This document shows positions 44,173 through 52,883 of a stretch of 64,000 nt of DNA, one piece after another (positions within the stretch are counted from its first letter, which is position 1; each line of letters begins with the position of its first letter). The notes beneath the pieces are model-generated. The model ran no database searches, had not been told where the DNA came from, and saw only the letters and a program-made list of their open reading frames with translations. The position numbers and the translations under genes were made by a program. Origin of the DNA: Candidatus Trichofilum aggregatum (GTDB taxonomy: Bacteria > Chloroflexota > Anaerolineae > Promineifilales > Promineifilaceae). The DNA is taken from the NCBI GenBank assembly GCA_016716885.1, contig JADJUV010000004.1, positions 74,607 through 138,606 of the forward strand. The letters run 5' to 3'.

Positions 44173-44445
44173 TTAGCCCCGACCGGCCGTTACTTCTGGG
44201 AACAGGCTCAAAATATCATCTTCCTTGACCCCGGCATCCTGGAGGGATTCCTCATCGGCCAGGCGTTTGCCTGAGGTGCGATGGTCGAGACGATAGGCGA
44301 TGGGGTTGGCTCCTTGATTGGTGGGCAGACCCATTTTAGTAACCAGGGCAGGGATGAGACGGCGCATGGGTACATCGGCGGGTAGTTCCACCGGCGTCTT
44401 TTTTGAGCCGGTTGGGTCGTAGATGATGACTTTTACGTTTGCCAT
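44173..44445 (-). CDS. Ubiquitin-like (YukD/EsaB-type beta-grasp) protein
   Basis: A 90-residue protein from the ATG at 44443-44445, chosen because GGAGGT lies 11 bp upstream; the frame also opens at 44526. Beta-grasp pattern: KVIIYDPTGSKKTPVELP (first hairpin), VPMRRLIPALVTKMGLP (helix), IAYRLDHRTSGKRLADEESL (like ubiquitin 'l.f.GkqLed.rtL'), GVKEDDILSLFPE, then a free C-terminal tail TAGRG. The exposed terminal Gly right after the last strand is what a conjugatable modifier needs, so C-terminal processing may be unnecessary. First gene of the operon with E2, two JAMM peptidases and a RING-like protein. Confidence 0.87.
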   Translation of the reverse strand: MANVKVIIYDPTGSKKTPVELPADVPMRRLIPALVTKMGLPTNQGANPIAYRLDHRTSGKRLADEESLQDAGVKEDDILSLFPEVTAGRG

Positions 44446-44573
44446 TGTTGTGTTATACCTCCAGTTCGGTGACTGTGTTTCTTGGGGTTGAATAGCCCCA
44501 AGAATGTTGTAGTTGCTATGATACACCCATATTACGCAGGGTGATAGGTTAAGTTGCAGAACGTGGAGAATTG

Positions 44574-44948
44574 ATGATGAACCCTTTTACGCGTTTTTTG
44601 TCGCGCAATCAGCCGGATAAGGCACTGAATCGTTTGATTGAGCAGTGTGACCGACTGGAAGCGTTGGTGATCCGGGTATTTAAAGGTAATGAGGCAACGC
44701 AGGCTGATGAACAGGAATACGCAGCGTTGCGGGCGTGGTTTCAGGCGAATTATGCCAACTGGCAGGATAAGCTGAAGCCCCACTGGCAACAGGTATTGGC
44801 GGGGGGTAAACCACCGGAACAGGACCCCGTTTTGCGTTTGCTCGCGGCCGCGGCCGCGCACGACTTTGTGGGTGATTGGGGGGCTATGCAACACCTGCCC
44901 GCTGTGCGTGAGGCGTTGAACCGGTTTATTGTGGCTCAGGATAGATAA
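44574..44948 (+). CDS. Hypothetical helical protein
   Basis: About 124 residues, with GGAG 5-8 bp upstream of tandem ATGs at 44574 and 44577. Predicted mostly helical and acidic (ALNRLIEQCDRLEALVIRVF, WFQANYANWQDKLKPHWQQVL), ending with AAAAAHDFVGDWGAMQHLPAVREAL. No known domain recognised. Divergent from the Ubl gene with ~130 bp between starts, so the two could share a control region. Two overlapping GCGGCCGC sites code the Ala run. Confidence 0.65.
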   Translation: MMNPFTRFLSRNQPDKALNRLIEQCDRLEALVIRVFKGNEATQADEQEYAALRAWFQANYANWQDKLKPHWQQVLAGGKPPEQDPVLRLLAAAAAHDFVGDWGAMQHLPAVREALNRFIVAQDR

Positions 44949-44950
44949 CT

Positions 44951-45036
44951 GGACATTGGTGTTTTTGTTCCGACCTCTGGAGACTAAGAGACTGAGAGAT
45001 TAAGAGATTTCCAGAGGTCGCGCTGCTTTTCGCCAT
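44951..45036 (+). repeat. Family A inverted-repeat element, copy 4
   Basis: GGACATTGGTGTTTTTG ... GACCTCTGGAGACTAAGAG ... TTTCCAGAGGTC ... TTTTCGCCA. Placed just after the hypothetical gene, opposite in orientation to copies 1-3. Confidence 0.78.
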
Positions 45037-45100
45037 ACACCGACGATTGATAGGGCGTATGTCCTGACAATGAGCCTCGGGAATTTCCACGCACCACGCA

Positions 45101-45940
45101 TCACGCATCACGTTGTAAAAACGCCTGAACAATACCCGTTACCTGCCCCAATTGCTCAATTTGGGGGACATGGCCGCATTCATCGAGCAGGTGAGCTTCG
45201 GCATGGGGCAGGGCGTGGAGCAGGCGGGTGGCTCCGGTGGCGGGCAAGAGTGGGTCCTGGCGACCCCAGATGATGCAGGTGTGGGATTGGATTTCGGGCA
45301 GGCGGGGGGCGAGGTTCTGTGACGCGGCCGCGAGCAAGACATCCGGCGTGGAGCGGGCGTTTTGGTAATCTTGCCGCCGCCGCTCCCACACCGATTCCGG
45401 GTGGCGGCTGGCATCATAAAATTGGGAACGGATTTGCCGCTCCAGCCACAGGCGTGATGTCACCATGCGGTTGCCCAGTTTAACGGCACTGAGGGTGGTG
45501 CGGTAATAACTCCATTTGCGTACCCAGGCCGGATATTTGCCCATAATCAGAACCGCGGGCGCTAACAAAACAAGCCGCTGGACATGGTGGGGATACGCCA
45601 GGGTGAAGGCCGTAGACACCAAGCCACCAAATGAGTGCCCCAATAGATGAACCTTGGGCAGATGGAAATGGTCTAGAAATGAGGCCAACCATTCGACAAG
45701 GTGGGGAATGGTGTAAGGCTCGGTGGTGCCGCTGTAGCCAAAACCAGGAATATCCGGGGCGATAAGGTGGTAGTCGGGGGTTAGCTGGTGAACGAGTTCA
45801 CGGAAACTGTCGCCCGAACTGGACATGCCGTGGAGCAGAATCAGGTGCGGCCGCGATTCTTCACCACTGTGATAATACGCTGTCTCTATGCCCAGCACAT
45901 TGACCTGGGAACGGGAGTGGGTGGGGAAAGAGTTTGTCAT
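45101..45940 (-). CDS. Alpha/beta hydrolase
   Basis: A 279-residue alpha/beta-hydrolase. Nucleophile Ser103 in LLGHSFGG, oxyanion HGMSSSG (~37-43), catalytic Asp in IIWGRQDPLLP and His in DECGHVPQIEQ. IPGFGYSGTTEPYTI resembles the MhpC/epoxide-hydrolase-like group. The substrate is unknown. Its ATG is 2 bp past the stop of the upstream membrane protein, so the two form an operon. Confidence 0.9.
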   Translation of the reverse strand: MTNSFPTHSRSQVNVLGIETAYYHSGEESRPHLILLHGMSSSGDSFRELVHQLTPDYHLIAPDIPGFGYSGTTEPYTIPHLVEWLASFLDHFHLPKVHLLGHSFGGLVSTAFTLAYPHHVQRLVLLAPAVLIMGKYPAWVRKWSYYRTTLSAVKLGNRMVTSRLWLERQIRSQFYDASRHPESVWERRRQDYQNARSTPDVLLAAASQNLAPRLPEIQSHTCIIWGRQDPLLPATGATRLLHALPHAEAHLLDECGHVPQIEQLGQVTGIVQAFLQRDA

Positions 45941-45942
45941 GT

Positions 45943-47901
45943 TTATGGGGTTGGGTAAAGGGGCACACGATCATCCGGCCAGCGGCTGCCATCTGGGTGG
46001 TAGGCGGGCAGTCGTTCCCCCGTATAACCATTGTACAGGCCCAGGTAAATTTCGGTCACGGCGTCGGCCTGGTTCAGATAACGCACATCACGTACCCCTT
46101 GCGCCGGGGGCCAAAGGCTCATGGGGTAGATACCCGCTACGGCATGACCATCAGCCTGGCTAATGAGTTCGCCCGCCTCATTAAGGCCGTGAACAAAGAC
46201 CGTGATGCCGTCAGGGATGGCTGTATCTGTTTGCCAGTGCAGGTCCAGGGTGAAGTGGGTAGGGTTATGAGTGACCGCGGCCGCGGCCAGAGTAATCCCA
46301 TCCGCAAATGTAGCCAGTGGGGCAGTGGCGATAAGTGGAGCGGCCAAATCACCCACAAGGTGAACGGTTATGGCCTGCTCCGTGAAATCGGTCAGATGGA
46401 GTTGCACCCCATCATCAATGAGTTGCGGCCAATCCAGCCCCCCGCCCACCACATCGAAATAATAAGGGGATAAACGGGGGATGAGATCATCGTAGCGGAG
46501 CATTTGCACCTGTATCGGTTCATCGGTTTGCACGGCGATGATGGCTTCCATGGGTACATAACCGGGAATGAAGGTGATGCCCTCGTGGCCCAAAGGGTAA
46601 ATGGTCTGGCGGTAAGCGATCCAACTGGGCAAATTGATGACGGCTACTTTGTTCGCGGCCGCGTTGCCTGCCTGCACTCCCGCCACAGCCTGGTCTACAC
46701 TGTCGCCCAATAGCGTATACAGGACCATCCGTTGGCGCAGAAAAATGAAGTTCTGTGTCAGAACAAGTAGACACACGGCTATCACGACCGCTCGCGGCCG
46801 CCACCGGAGACGGTTCAGCAAAACTTCGGCCGTGTAGGTCCATAACCAGGCCAGACCCACGCTGGCTAACATGAGCAACCGCGCCCCACTGATCACGTAA
46901 CCAAAGGAAAGGGTCGGGATAATGGGCAGGACGGCCAACCCGGCCCATAACCAGGGCCAGAGCGGAGCTTGTTTCCCGCCACGATGAAATTGCCCGACAA
47001 AGGCCAGACCCAAAGTGAGAAGAGTGAGCGCGGCCGCGGTCAACATGTCATTAAACCCCAGATGATCCCGCAATAGCCCCCCTATACTCGTCACCGGATA
47101 CGCCATCCCCTGCCCCAGATAAACCACATTCTGCCCCATTGTTTCTAAATTGTTGCCAACTGCCCCTACCGTTGAGTTCAGCCCTAAGCGAATACTCAAC
47201 CAAACAAGGGCAGGCAAGCTCCAGGCCAGCAATGTAATCACGTCGGTTCGCCTGGGCCTGGTTCGTTGCGTGACTAATAGCATGAGGGCCAGCGGAATAA
47301 CCAGCAGGCCGTTCTCGTGGGCAAAGGGGGCCAGAGCCGCAGGCAAAAACCCCAGCCAAACCCATCGTTTTTGACCGGTCAGATGAGCCAGCCAAAAGCA
47401 AATGAGCGCCGCCAGTATCAGGGTTGTGACCAACAAATGAAACACCGAACCGATCCAGGGCACGGCCTGGTAGCTAAACGGATAAAGGAGAAACAAGAGA
47501 GTGGCTAACATTCCGCGCCAGGTTAGAGGGGGAGATTTTTCTCTGGTGCGTAATGATTCACCTAAAAAGGCGACCAGCAGACCATTGGTGATGTGCAGGG
47601 CAAGGTTAAGGCCGTGGTGAAAGATGACCGCTTGTGCGCCCCACAGTTTGCCTGCCAGATGCCAGATGGTAAACCCCAAAGGCCGAAAATAGGGATAGCT
47701 GGCTTCGGGAACCCATAACTGGGCCAGGGTGCGATCTTGGGCCAGGGGAATTTGCACCAGGTCGTCGAAAAAAAAGGGCAGACGTAAGGCGTCGCCGTAG
47801 GTCAAGGCCACCAACAAGATGGAGCCAAGCAGAAGCCCAGGCCAGGCCCATTGGTTCGGTTTAGGTTGCTCTTTTGTGGGGCTAGGATTATTGGAAGCCA
47901 T
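45943..47901 (-). CDS. GT-C-like multi-pass membrane protein
   Basis: About 652 residues from the ATG at 47899-47901. Roughly ten transmembrane helices over residues 15-415 follow the pattern of GT-C glycosyltransferases (PFFFDDLVQIPLAQDRTLAQL with an acidic pair in the first loop, YFRPLGFTIWHLAGKLWG), then a C-terminal beta-rich extracytoplasmic domain (~430-650). Candidates are O-mannosyl- or lipid-linked sugar transferases; no acceptor is apparent. First gene of a two-gene operon with the hydrolase. Confidence 0.75.
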   Translation of the reverse strand: MASNNPSPTKEQPKPNQWAWPGLLLGSILLVALTYGDALRLPFFFDDLVQIPLAQDRTLAQLWVPEASYPYFRPLGFTIWHLAGKLWGAQAVIFHHGLNLALHITNGLLVAFLGESLRTREKSPPLTWRGMLATLLFLLYPFSYQAVPWIGSVFHLLVTTLILAALICFWLAHLTGQKRWVWLGFLPAALAPFAHENGLLVIPLALMLLVTQRTRPRRTDVITLLAWSLPALVWLSIRLGLNSTVGAVGNNLETMGQNVVYLGQGMAYPVTSIGGLLRDHLGFNDMLTAAALTLLTLGLAFVGQFHRGGKQAPLWPWLWAGLAVLPIIPTLSFGYVISGARLLMLASVGLAWLWTYTAEVLLNRLRWRPRAVVIAVCLLVLTQNFIFLRQRMVLYTLLGDSVDQAVAGVQAGNAAANKVAVINLPSWIAYRQTIYPLGHEGITFIPGYVPMEAIIAVQTDEPIQVQMLRYDDLIPRLSPYYFDVVGGGLDWPQLIDDGVQLHLTDFTEQAITVHLVGDLAAPLIATAPLATFADGITLAAAAVTHNPTHFTLDLHWQTDTAIPDGITVFVHGLNEAGELISQADGHAVAGIYPMSLWPPAQGVRDVRYLNQADAVTEIYLGLYNGYTGERLPAYHPDGSRWPDDRVPLYPTP

Positions 47902-47963
47902 CAATCGGCCTTGTCCCTCAGATTTTGGTGGCAATAACTATTGCTGTTCAGGAGTATTAGTTC

Positions 47964-48011
47964 GTAGTGACCGCTTTAGCGGGCTGGCTGGCCCGCTAAA
48001 GCGGTCACTAC
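47964..48011. repeat. Family C hairpin repeat, copy 2
   Basis: GTAGTGACCGCTTTAGCGGG ... exact complement, 21-bp arms and 6-bp loop, as at 36427-36476. Confidence 0.85.
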
Positions 48012-48093
48012 AAACAAAACAAGCAAATCTTTTTCTTGACAACAATAGGTAAGGCGATTTACCAAAGGGGGTGTTTCCAATGAGTGAGCAATA

Positions 48094-48156
48094 AGTGCCT
48101 GGCACGGGGCAGACGAACCTGGGCTTAACACAACTCGCCGCCCCGTGCCAGGCACT
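48094..48156. repeat. Family B hairpin repeat, copy 2
   Basis: AGTGCCTGGCACGGGGC ... GCCCCGTGCCAGGCACT, perfect 17-bp arms around a ~29-bp loop unrelated to that of the 33675 copy. Confidence 0.87.
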
Positions 48157-48207
48157 GAATGGAAAGACCATCTGAAATGAAACACACCCTTTACCCGACT
48201 TACCCAG

Positions 48208-49974
48208 TTACATGCGTTCAGGGAAAGAGATGTTGAGTAAGGCGAGCACCTGCTCCAACATGCGTCGGGTGAGGTTGGTCAGGCCGAGCCAGCCAGCCTG
48301 CCGGGCCTCATCTGGTTCACGCAGGATGTGGCATTCCCGATAGAAACGGTTGAAGGCGGTGGCTACCTGGTAGGTGTATTCGCACAGATGGTGGGGGGCG
48401 CGTTCGTGATACGCCTGCCAGAACACATCGGGCCAGGCGCTCAGTTGTAGCAGGAGATCACGCTCCACATCGGTGGTGGGAGTAACCAGGGGACCAGGAG
48501 CAAGACCGGCTTCACTGGCTTTGCGCAGGATAGATTTGGCCCGCACGGTGGAATAGAGCAAATAGGGGCCGGTTTTGCCTTCAAAGGCACTGAACCGATC
48601 CACGTCCAGAATATAGTCCGAACTGCGGTGGTTCATGAGGTCGGCAAACTTAATCGTGGCCATGCCCACGTAACGAGCGATGTTGGCCCGATCTTCCGGG
48701 CTGTACTCACCGGCGCTATCAATTTCGGCCACGCGCTCGGCGGCTTTGTCCAGGCACATTTGCAGAATGTCGCCCAGGGTGGCGGCATCACCAGAGCGGG
48801 ATTTGAACGGGCGGCCATCGGGGCCATTGATGGTGCCAAACCCGGCGTGTTCTAGCTCAACACCTGTGGCAATGCCGGACTTGTGGGCGGCGCGGAACAC
48901 CTGCTTGAAGTGCATGGCCTGGCGAATGTCTACAACATAGGTGATGAACTCTGACCGGAATTCCTGCACACGCATGTCAATGGTTGCCAAATCGGTGGTG
49001 CCATAAAGCACCGCCCCATCTCGTTTGACCAGAATGAGGGGGGGAATCTCCTTTTTGTCTTCAGGTTCGGTTACATCCATGACCAAGGCGCCCTGGCTTT
49101 CATAGGCGTGACCGTCTCGTTTGAGCCGGTTAAGCATATCCTCAAGATACGGTTCGGCATGACTTTCGCCCAACCAGAAATCGTACTCTGTTTCTAGTAA
49201 AGCCAAATGGCGTTTGATGTCGGCAATGGAAACATTGACGAAATGTTGCCATAGAGCACGGTAACCGGGTTGGTTATGTTGCAGGTCGAAGGTGGCTTGC
49301 CGGGCCGCGGCCGCGAACGTGGCATCCTCTTTGGCCCGTGCCGAAGCCTGGGGGTACAAAGTCAACAAATCGTCCATCGTTACCGGTGATTCGTCCGGGT
49401 AAGGGCCAGTGTAGTTGGGGTCAAAGTAGGGCAGATCGGGCTGGCGCAGCCGTATTTCTTCGATGAGCTGCCCCATTTGTAATCCCCAATCGCCCAGGTG
49501 GACATCACCGATGACGTTGTCACCGGCGTGGACGAAGACGCGCCGGATGCTTTCGCCGATGATGGTGGGGCGCAGGTGGCCGACATGCAGGACTTTGGCG
49601 ACGTTGTAGCCACCATAATCAACCAGAACCCGCCGCGGCCGCGTTACCATTTCCAGCCCTAGCCGGGCATCATCGTGGATGGCCTGGCTTTGTTGCAGGA
49701 GAAACTCATCGGTGAGGCGGATGTTGATGAAGCCTGGCCCGGCGATGGACAGGTCGGCAAAGTTCTCTTTTTGGGGCAGGGCATCGAGGATGGCCTGGGC
49801 CAGCTCGCGGGGGTTGCGTTTGAGAGATTTCGCGGCCGCGAGTGCTCCGTTGACCTGAAATTGACCGAGATCAGGTCGGTTGGACGGGATGGCCTGCCCA
49901 TAAGCCGGATCAGCCCCCACTTCGGTCAGAGCTTGTTGGAATAATTGGGTGAGGTATTGGGTAAGTGATGCCAT
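48208..49974 (-). CDS. argS: Arginyl-tRNA synthetase
   Basis: A 588-residue class I synthetase charging tRNA-Arg. An N-terminal tRNA-binding domain, then DYGGYNVAKVLHVGHLRPTIIGESI (HIGH motif as HVGH), HLGDWGLQMGQLIEE, YVVDIRQAMHFKQVF, PFKSRSGDAATLGD (KMSKS-region equivalent KSRSG) and a C-terminal DALR-type helical bundle. Full length. Confidence 0.96.
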   Translation of the reverse strand: MASLTQYLTQLFQQALTEVGADPAYGQAIPSNRPDLGQFQVNGALAAAKSLKRNPRELAQAILDALPQKENFADLSIAGPGFINIRLTDEFLLQQSQAIHDDARLGLEMVTRPRRVLVDYGGYNVAKVLHVGHLRPTIIGESIRRVFVHAGDNVIGDVHLGDWGLQMGQLIEEIRLRQPDLPYFDPNYTGPYPDESPVTMDDLLTLYPQASARAKEDATFAAAARQATFDLQHNQPGYRALWQHFVNVSIADIKRHLALLETEYDFWLGESHAEPYLEDMLNRLKRDGHAYESQGALVMDVTEPEDKKEIPPLILVKRDGAVLYGTTDLATIDMRVQEFRSEFITYVVDIRQAMHFKQVFRAAHKSGIATGVELEHAGFGTINGPDGRPFKSRSGDAATLGDILQMCLDKAAERVAEIDSAGEYSPEDRANIARYVGMATIKFADLMNHRSSDYILDVDRFSAFEGKTGPYLLYSTVRAKSILRKASEAGLAPGPLVTPTTDVERDLLLQLSAWPDVFWQAYHERAPHHLCEYTYQVATAFNRFYRECHILREPDEARQAGWLGLTNLTRRMLEQVLALLNISFPERM

Positions 49975-50266
49975 TTTGTCTTTTTTGCGTATTGTGTGCT
50001 GAGGTTGCCTCAGCCATTAATCAGAAAATCAGGCCGTTATTGTATCTGGATTTGGAGAAGGGTTAAAAACAGGTGGCAGGTTGCAGGGTTGCAGGGTTGC
50101 AGGTTGCAGAGTGGCAGGTGGTGAGTTGATTTTGCCACTTTGCCCCTTTGCCCCTCTTGCCCCTTTGCCACTCTGCTACTTTGCCCCTCTGCCCCCTCTT
50201 CCCCCCATGCTTACGTGTTATAATGCCGCTGTTGGGGGCAACCTCTTTAGTTTATGGGAGAAAATC
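49975..50266. other. Intergenic region with GTTGCAGG and TTTGCCCCT repeats
   Basis: Direct repeats of GGTTGCAG (50076-50110) and of TTTGCCCCT/TTTGCCAC (50135-50190) dominate. A TATAAT (50219-50224) and GGGAG ribosome site (50255-50259) serve the ABC transporter gene. No additional gene. Confidence 0.6.
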
Positions 50267-51046
50267 ATGTCTGTTGCTGCGGTAGAAACAATTAATTTAA
50301 CTCGTCGCTTTGACAAAAAGGTGGCTGTGGATCACCTGAATTTACGCGTAGCGGAGGGAGAGTTTTTTGGTTTTTTGGGGCCGAATGGAGCCGGAAAATC
50401 TACGACCATTAAGATGATTGTGGGGTTGCTTCGCCCGACCGAGGGCACAGCCAAAATTAGTGGGATAGATATGTGGCAGGAACCGCTTCAGGCGAAGAAA
50501 CAATTGGGGGTCTTGCCAGAGGGTTTGAATCTGTATGACCGGCTCACGGCCCGGGAGTTTATTCGTTTTGTGGGCACGATGTATGGCCTGGAGCGGACAA
50601 CGGTGAATCAGCGTACTGAGGAGTTGCTGGGGCTGATGGACCTGGTTGACGATGCTGACAAGTTGGTGGTGGATTATTCACAGGGGATGCGTAAAAAAAC
50701 GGCGCTCGCGGCCGCGCTCATTCATGCCCCCCGTGTCATTTTCCTGGATGAACCCTTTGAGGGCGTTGATGCCATCTCCGGGCGGGCAATTCGTAAGGTG
50801 TTGCAACATCTGGTGGAACAAGGCACAACCATCTTCTTTTCTTCCCATATTTTGGAAGTGGTGGAGCGGCTTTGTACCCGAGTGGGGGTAATTGCCGATG
50901 GTCGTATGGTGGCTGAGGGCACGATCCCGGAGCTGCGTGAACGCGCGGCAGCGGGTGACGCCGCCACTCTGGAAGATATATTCCTCAAAGCGGTGGGGGC
51001 CAGTTCCGGTGAGAACGAGGAGCGGAAATTATCATGGCTGGTTTAG
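50267..51046 (+). CDS. ABC-2 type exporter ATP-binding protein
   Basis: About 259 residues from the ATG at 50267 (GGGAGAAAATC upstream); the frame extends to 50081 through repeats and is not used. Walker A GPNGAGKST (~42-50), signature DYSQGMRKKTALAAAL, Walker B VIFLDEPFEGVD, switch HILEVVERL. The signature is degenerate (YSQGM for LSGGQ), typical of ABC-2/EcsA-type exporters. Overlaps the permease gene by 13 bp, so it forms a two-gene exporter. Confidence 0.93.
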   Translation: MSVAAVETINLTRRFDKKVAVDHLNLRVAEGEFFGFLGPNGAGKSTTIKMIVGLLRPTEGTAKISGIDMWQEPLQAKKQLGVLPEGLNLYDRLTAREFIRFVGTMYGLERTTVNQRTEELLGLMDLVDDADKLVVDYSQGMRKKTALAAALIHAPRVIFLDEPFEGVDAISGRAIRKVLQHLVEQGTTIFFSSHILEVVERLCTRVGVIADGRMVAEGTIPELRERAAAGDAATLEDIFLKAVGASSGENEERKLSWLV

Positions 51047-52746
51047 GTATTGATTGGCAAAAACAACGGGCCTTGCTGGAATTACGCGGCCGCTTGACCT
51101 TGCGCCAATATAGCAAAGAGCCAGGCCGGATCGTCAGTGCGTTACTGGCGGCTCTGTTCATCTTGCCGATGGTATTGGGAGTCGCTTTTGGCACGGGCTG
51201 GGCTTATGTGGCTTTACCAGAACCATGGCCGGGCCAGATTTTCGCTATTGTTTTGGTGGTGATGTGGGGGTTGTGGGTCAGTTTGCCCGTCTTTTCCTTC
51301 AACACCAACGAAGGGTTAGACCCCACCCGGCTGATTGTGTACCCCCTTTCGCGCCGCGACTTCATGGTGACGCTGTTTGCCGGGACCTTGTTTGATTACC
51401 CGACCTATTTCATGATTCCGGTATTTGCGGCCGCGTTTCTGGGTTTGGGTTGGCGCTTCCCGCTGGCCTTGCCGGTGTTACTCCTGGCCCTCATTCTGGC
51501 TTACATGATGATGATATTAACCAGTCAACTGGTGGTCAACATCATGGGCGGTTTGTTACAAAGTCGGCGTTTTCGCGATGTCATGATTATCGTGTTTTCG
51601 CTTTTGGGGTCATCATGCTGGTTTATTTCTCAAGCATGCAACCGGCTGACAGAACGGCTGACCGAGTCGGTCTCGACCGATCAGGCCGCGCAAGTGGAGC
51701 AGTTTCTGGTGGATTTTCGGCCGTTGGATGTTTTGCAATGGTTGCCGCCGGGCGCGGCCGCGAGAGCGGTCGAGCAGGCCAGTGTGGGTGCGTGGGGCTG
51801 GTCGCTGGTGTGGTTGGGGTACGCGGCCGCGTGGGTGGCTGTGTTAGCCTGGGTCTGGTGGCGCGTATTGCAGCGCATCGTCACCGGCGAAGGCTTCCTC
51901 GTCAACCTATCTCGCCCTTCCGCGACGGTAGAAAAAACATCAGCCGTTCGCCAGGATACAACCTGGTTTAACTGGTTGCCCGCCGATGTCTGGCAAATGG
52001 CCCTCAAAGAATTAAAAACGATCTGGCGCACGCCCCAACGTCGAGTCGGGCTTATTCAAGGTTTTATCTTGCCCATTTTCATGATTGCGGTTTTTGGCTT
52101 GCGTGGGGGTGGTGAGGCCGCCAGCCCGGATGTGGCTCGTTTTTCCAGCGCGTTTTTGCCCATTTATGCGCTGTTTAATTTTTGGGCCAATGGTCAAAAT
52201 ATGCTGGGTATGGAAACAGTCGGTCTATCAGCGATGTTTTTGACCGCTGTGCCGAGGCAACGCGTTCTGTTGGGCAAGAGCCTGGGTTTGGCGGTGGTGA
52301 GTGGTATACCTTTGCTGATACTGGGCCTTGTTTTGTCCATTGTGCAAAGCAATGCGCTGAACTTACTCCTGGCCCCGGCATCCTTGGTTTGGGGATTGGT
52401 GGTGTTGGGGGTGATGAGCCTGGCTTCGGTTTATCTGGCCGTTCCCGCCCAATTTGAGCGGAAAACGGGGCAAAATTCCTTTTCTGGTGGGGGTGGTTGC
52501 CTGGTGGGTTTAGCCACCCTTTTTGTCGTGCCATCTGCGATTGGGATGGCCGTATTGCCCGCGGCCGCGCCCATTGCCATCGGTATCGCCACCCAACAGA
52601 CCTGGCTCATTATTCTGGGGACAGTTATCAGTGTGTTTTATGGCCCCTTTATGTTGTGGTTGGGCACTTACCTGGGGGGCCGGATATTGGTTACCCGTGA
52701 GCCAGAACTTTTGGAAGCGACGCGGCCGCGGGGCGCTGTTAGTTAA
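51034..52746 (+). CDS. ABC-2 type exporter permease
   Basis: A 570-residue membrane protein with ~12 helices, translationally coupled to the upstream ATPase. Features include LRGRLTLRQYSKEPGRIVSAL at the N-terminus, LIVYPLSRRDFMVTLFAGTLFDYPTYFMI (ABC-2/YhgE-like cytoplasmic loop), VWQMALKELKTIWRTPQRRVGL mid-protein, and a final bundle. The substrate is unknown. Five GCGGCCGC sites encode Ala codons in or near helices. Confidence 0.88.
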   Translation: MAGLGIDWQKQRALLELRGRLTLRQYSKEPGRIVSALLAALFILPMVLGVAFGTGWAYVALPEPWPGQIFAIVLVVMWGLWVSLPVFSFNTNEGLDPTRLIVYPLSRRDFMVTLFAGTLFDYPTYFMIPVFAAAFLGLGWRFPLALPVLLLALILAYMMMILTSQLVVNIMGGLLQSRRFRDVMIIVFSLLGSSCWFISQACNRLTERLTESVSTDQAAQVEQFLVDFRPLDVLQWLPPGAAARAVEQASVGAWGWSLVWLGYAAAWVAVLAWVWWRVLQRIVTGEGFLVNLSRPSATVEKTSAVRQDTTWFNWLPADVWQMALKELKTIWRTPQRRVGLIQGFILPIFMIAVFGLRGGGEAASPDVARFSSAFLPIYALFNFWANGQNMLGMETVGLSAMFLTAVPRQRVLLGKSLGLAVVSGIPLLILGLVLSIVQSNALNLLLAPASLVWGLVVLGVMSLASVYLAVPAQFERKTGQNSFSGGGGCLVGLATLFVVPSAIGMAVLPAAAPIAIGIATQQTWLIILGTVISVFYGPFMLWLGTYLGGRILVTREPELLEATRPRGAVS

Positions 52747-52814
52747 TCATTCGTTCAACGAAAACGTTGGCAACTGGGTAACGAGATCAATTTGTTCGTT
52801 TGTTCATCTCCCTC

Positions 52815-52844
52815 TTGACAAAACATGAATGACCGATGTATATT
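52815..52844 (+). promoter_or_regulatory. Promoter of ArsR-DUF2087 gene
   Basis: TTGACA (52815-52820), 17-18 bp spacer, TATATT (52839-52844). The -10 lies inside a long palindrome. Confidence 0.75.
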
Positions 52845-52873
52845 TAATTCGATGCGCATCGAATTAAATATAC
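52838..52873 (+). promoter_or_regulatory. 36-bp perfect palindromic operator
   Basis: The half site GTATATTTAATTCGATGC is followed by its exact complement with no spacer. It spans the -10 and start site and stops just before the GAGG ribosome site of the ArsR-type gene, so autoregulation by that protein is the natural reading. Confidence 0.85.
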
Positions 52874-52883
52874 GAGGATAATA

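Noticed and set aside
44173..44526. Type VII secretion EsaB/YukD component
   Set aside because: No WXG100, EssC or other type VII genes are near; the E2/JAMM/RING neighbours favour a modifier role.
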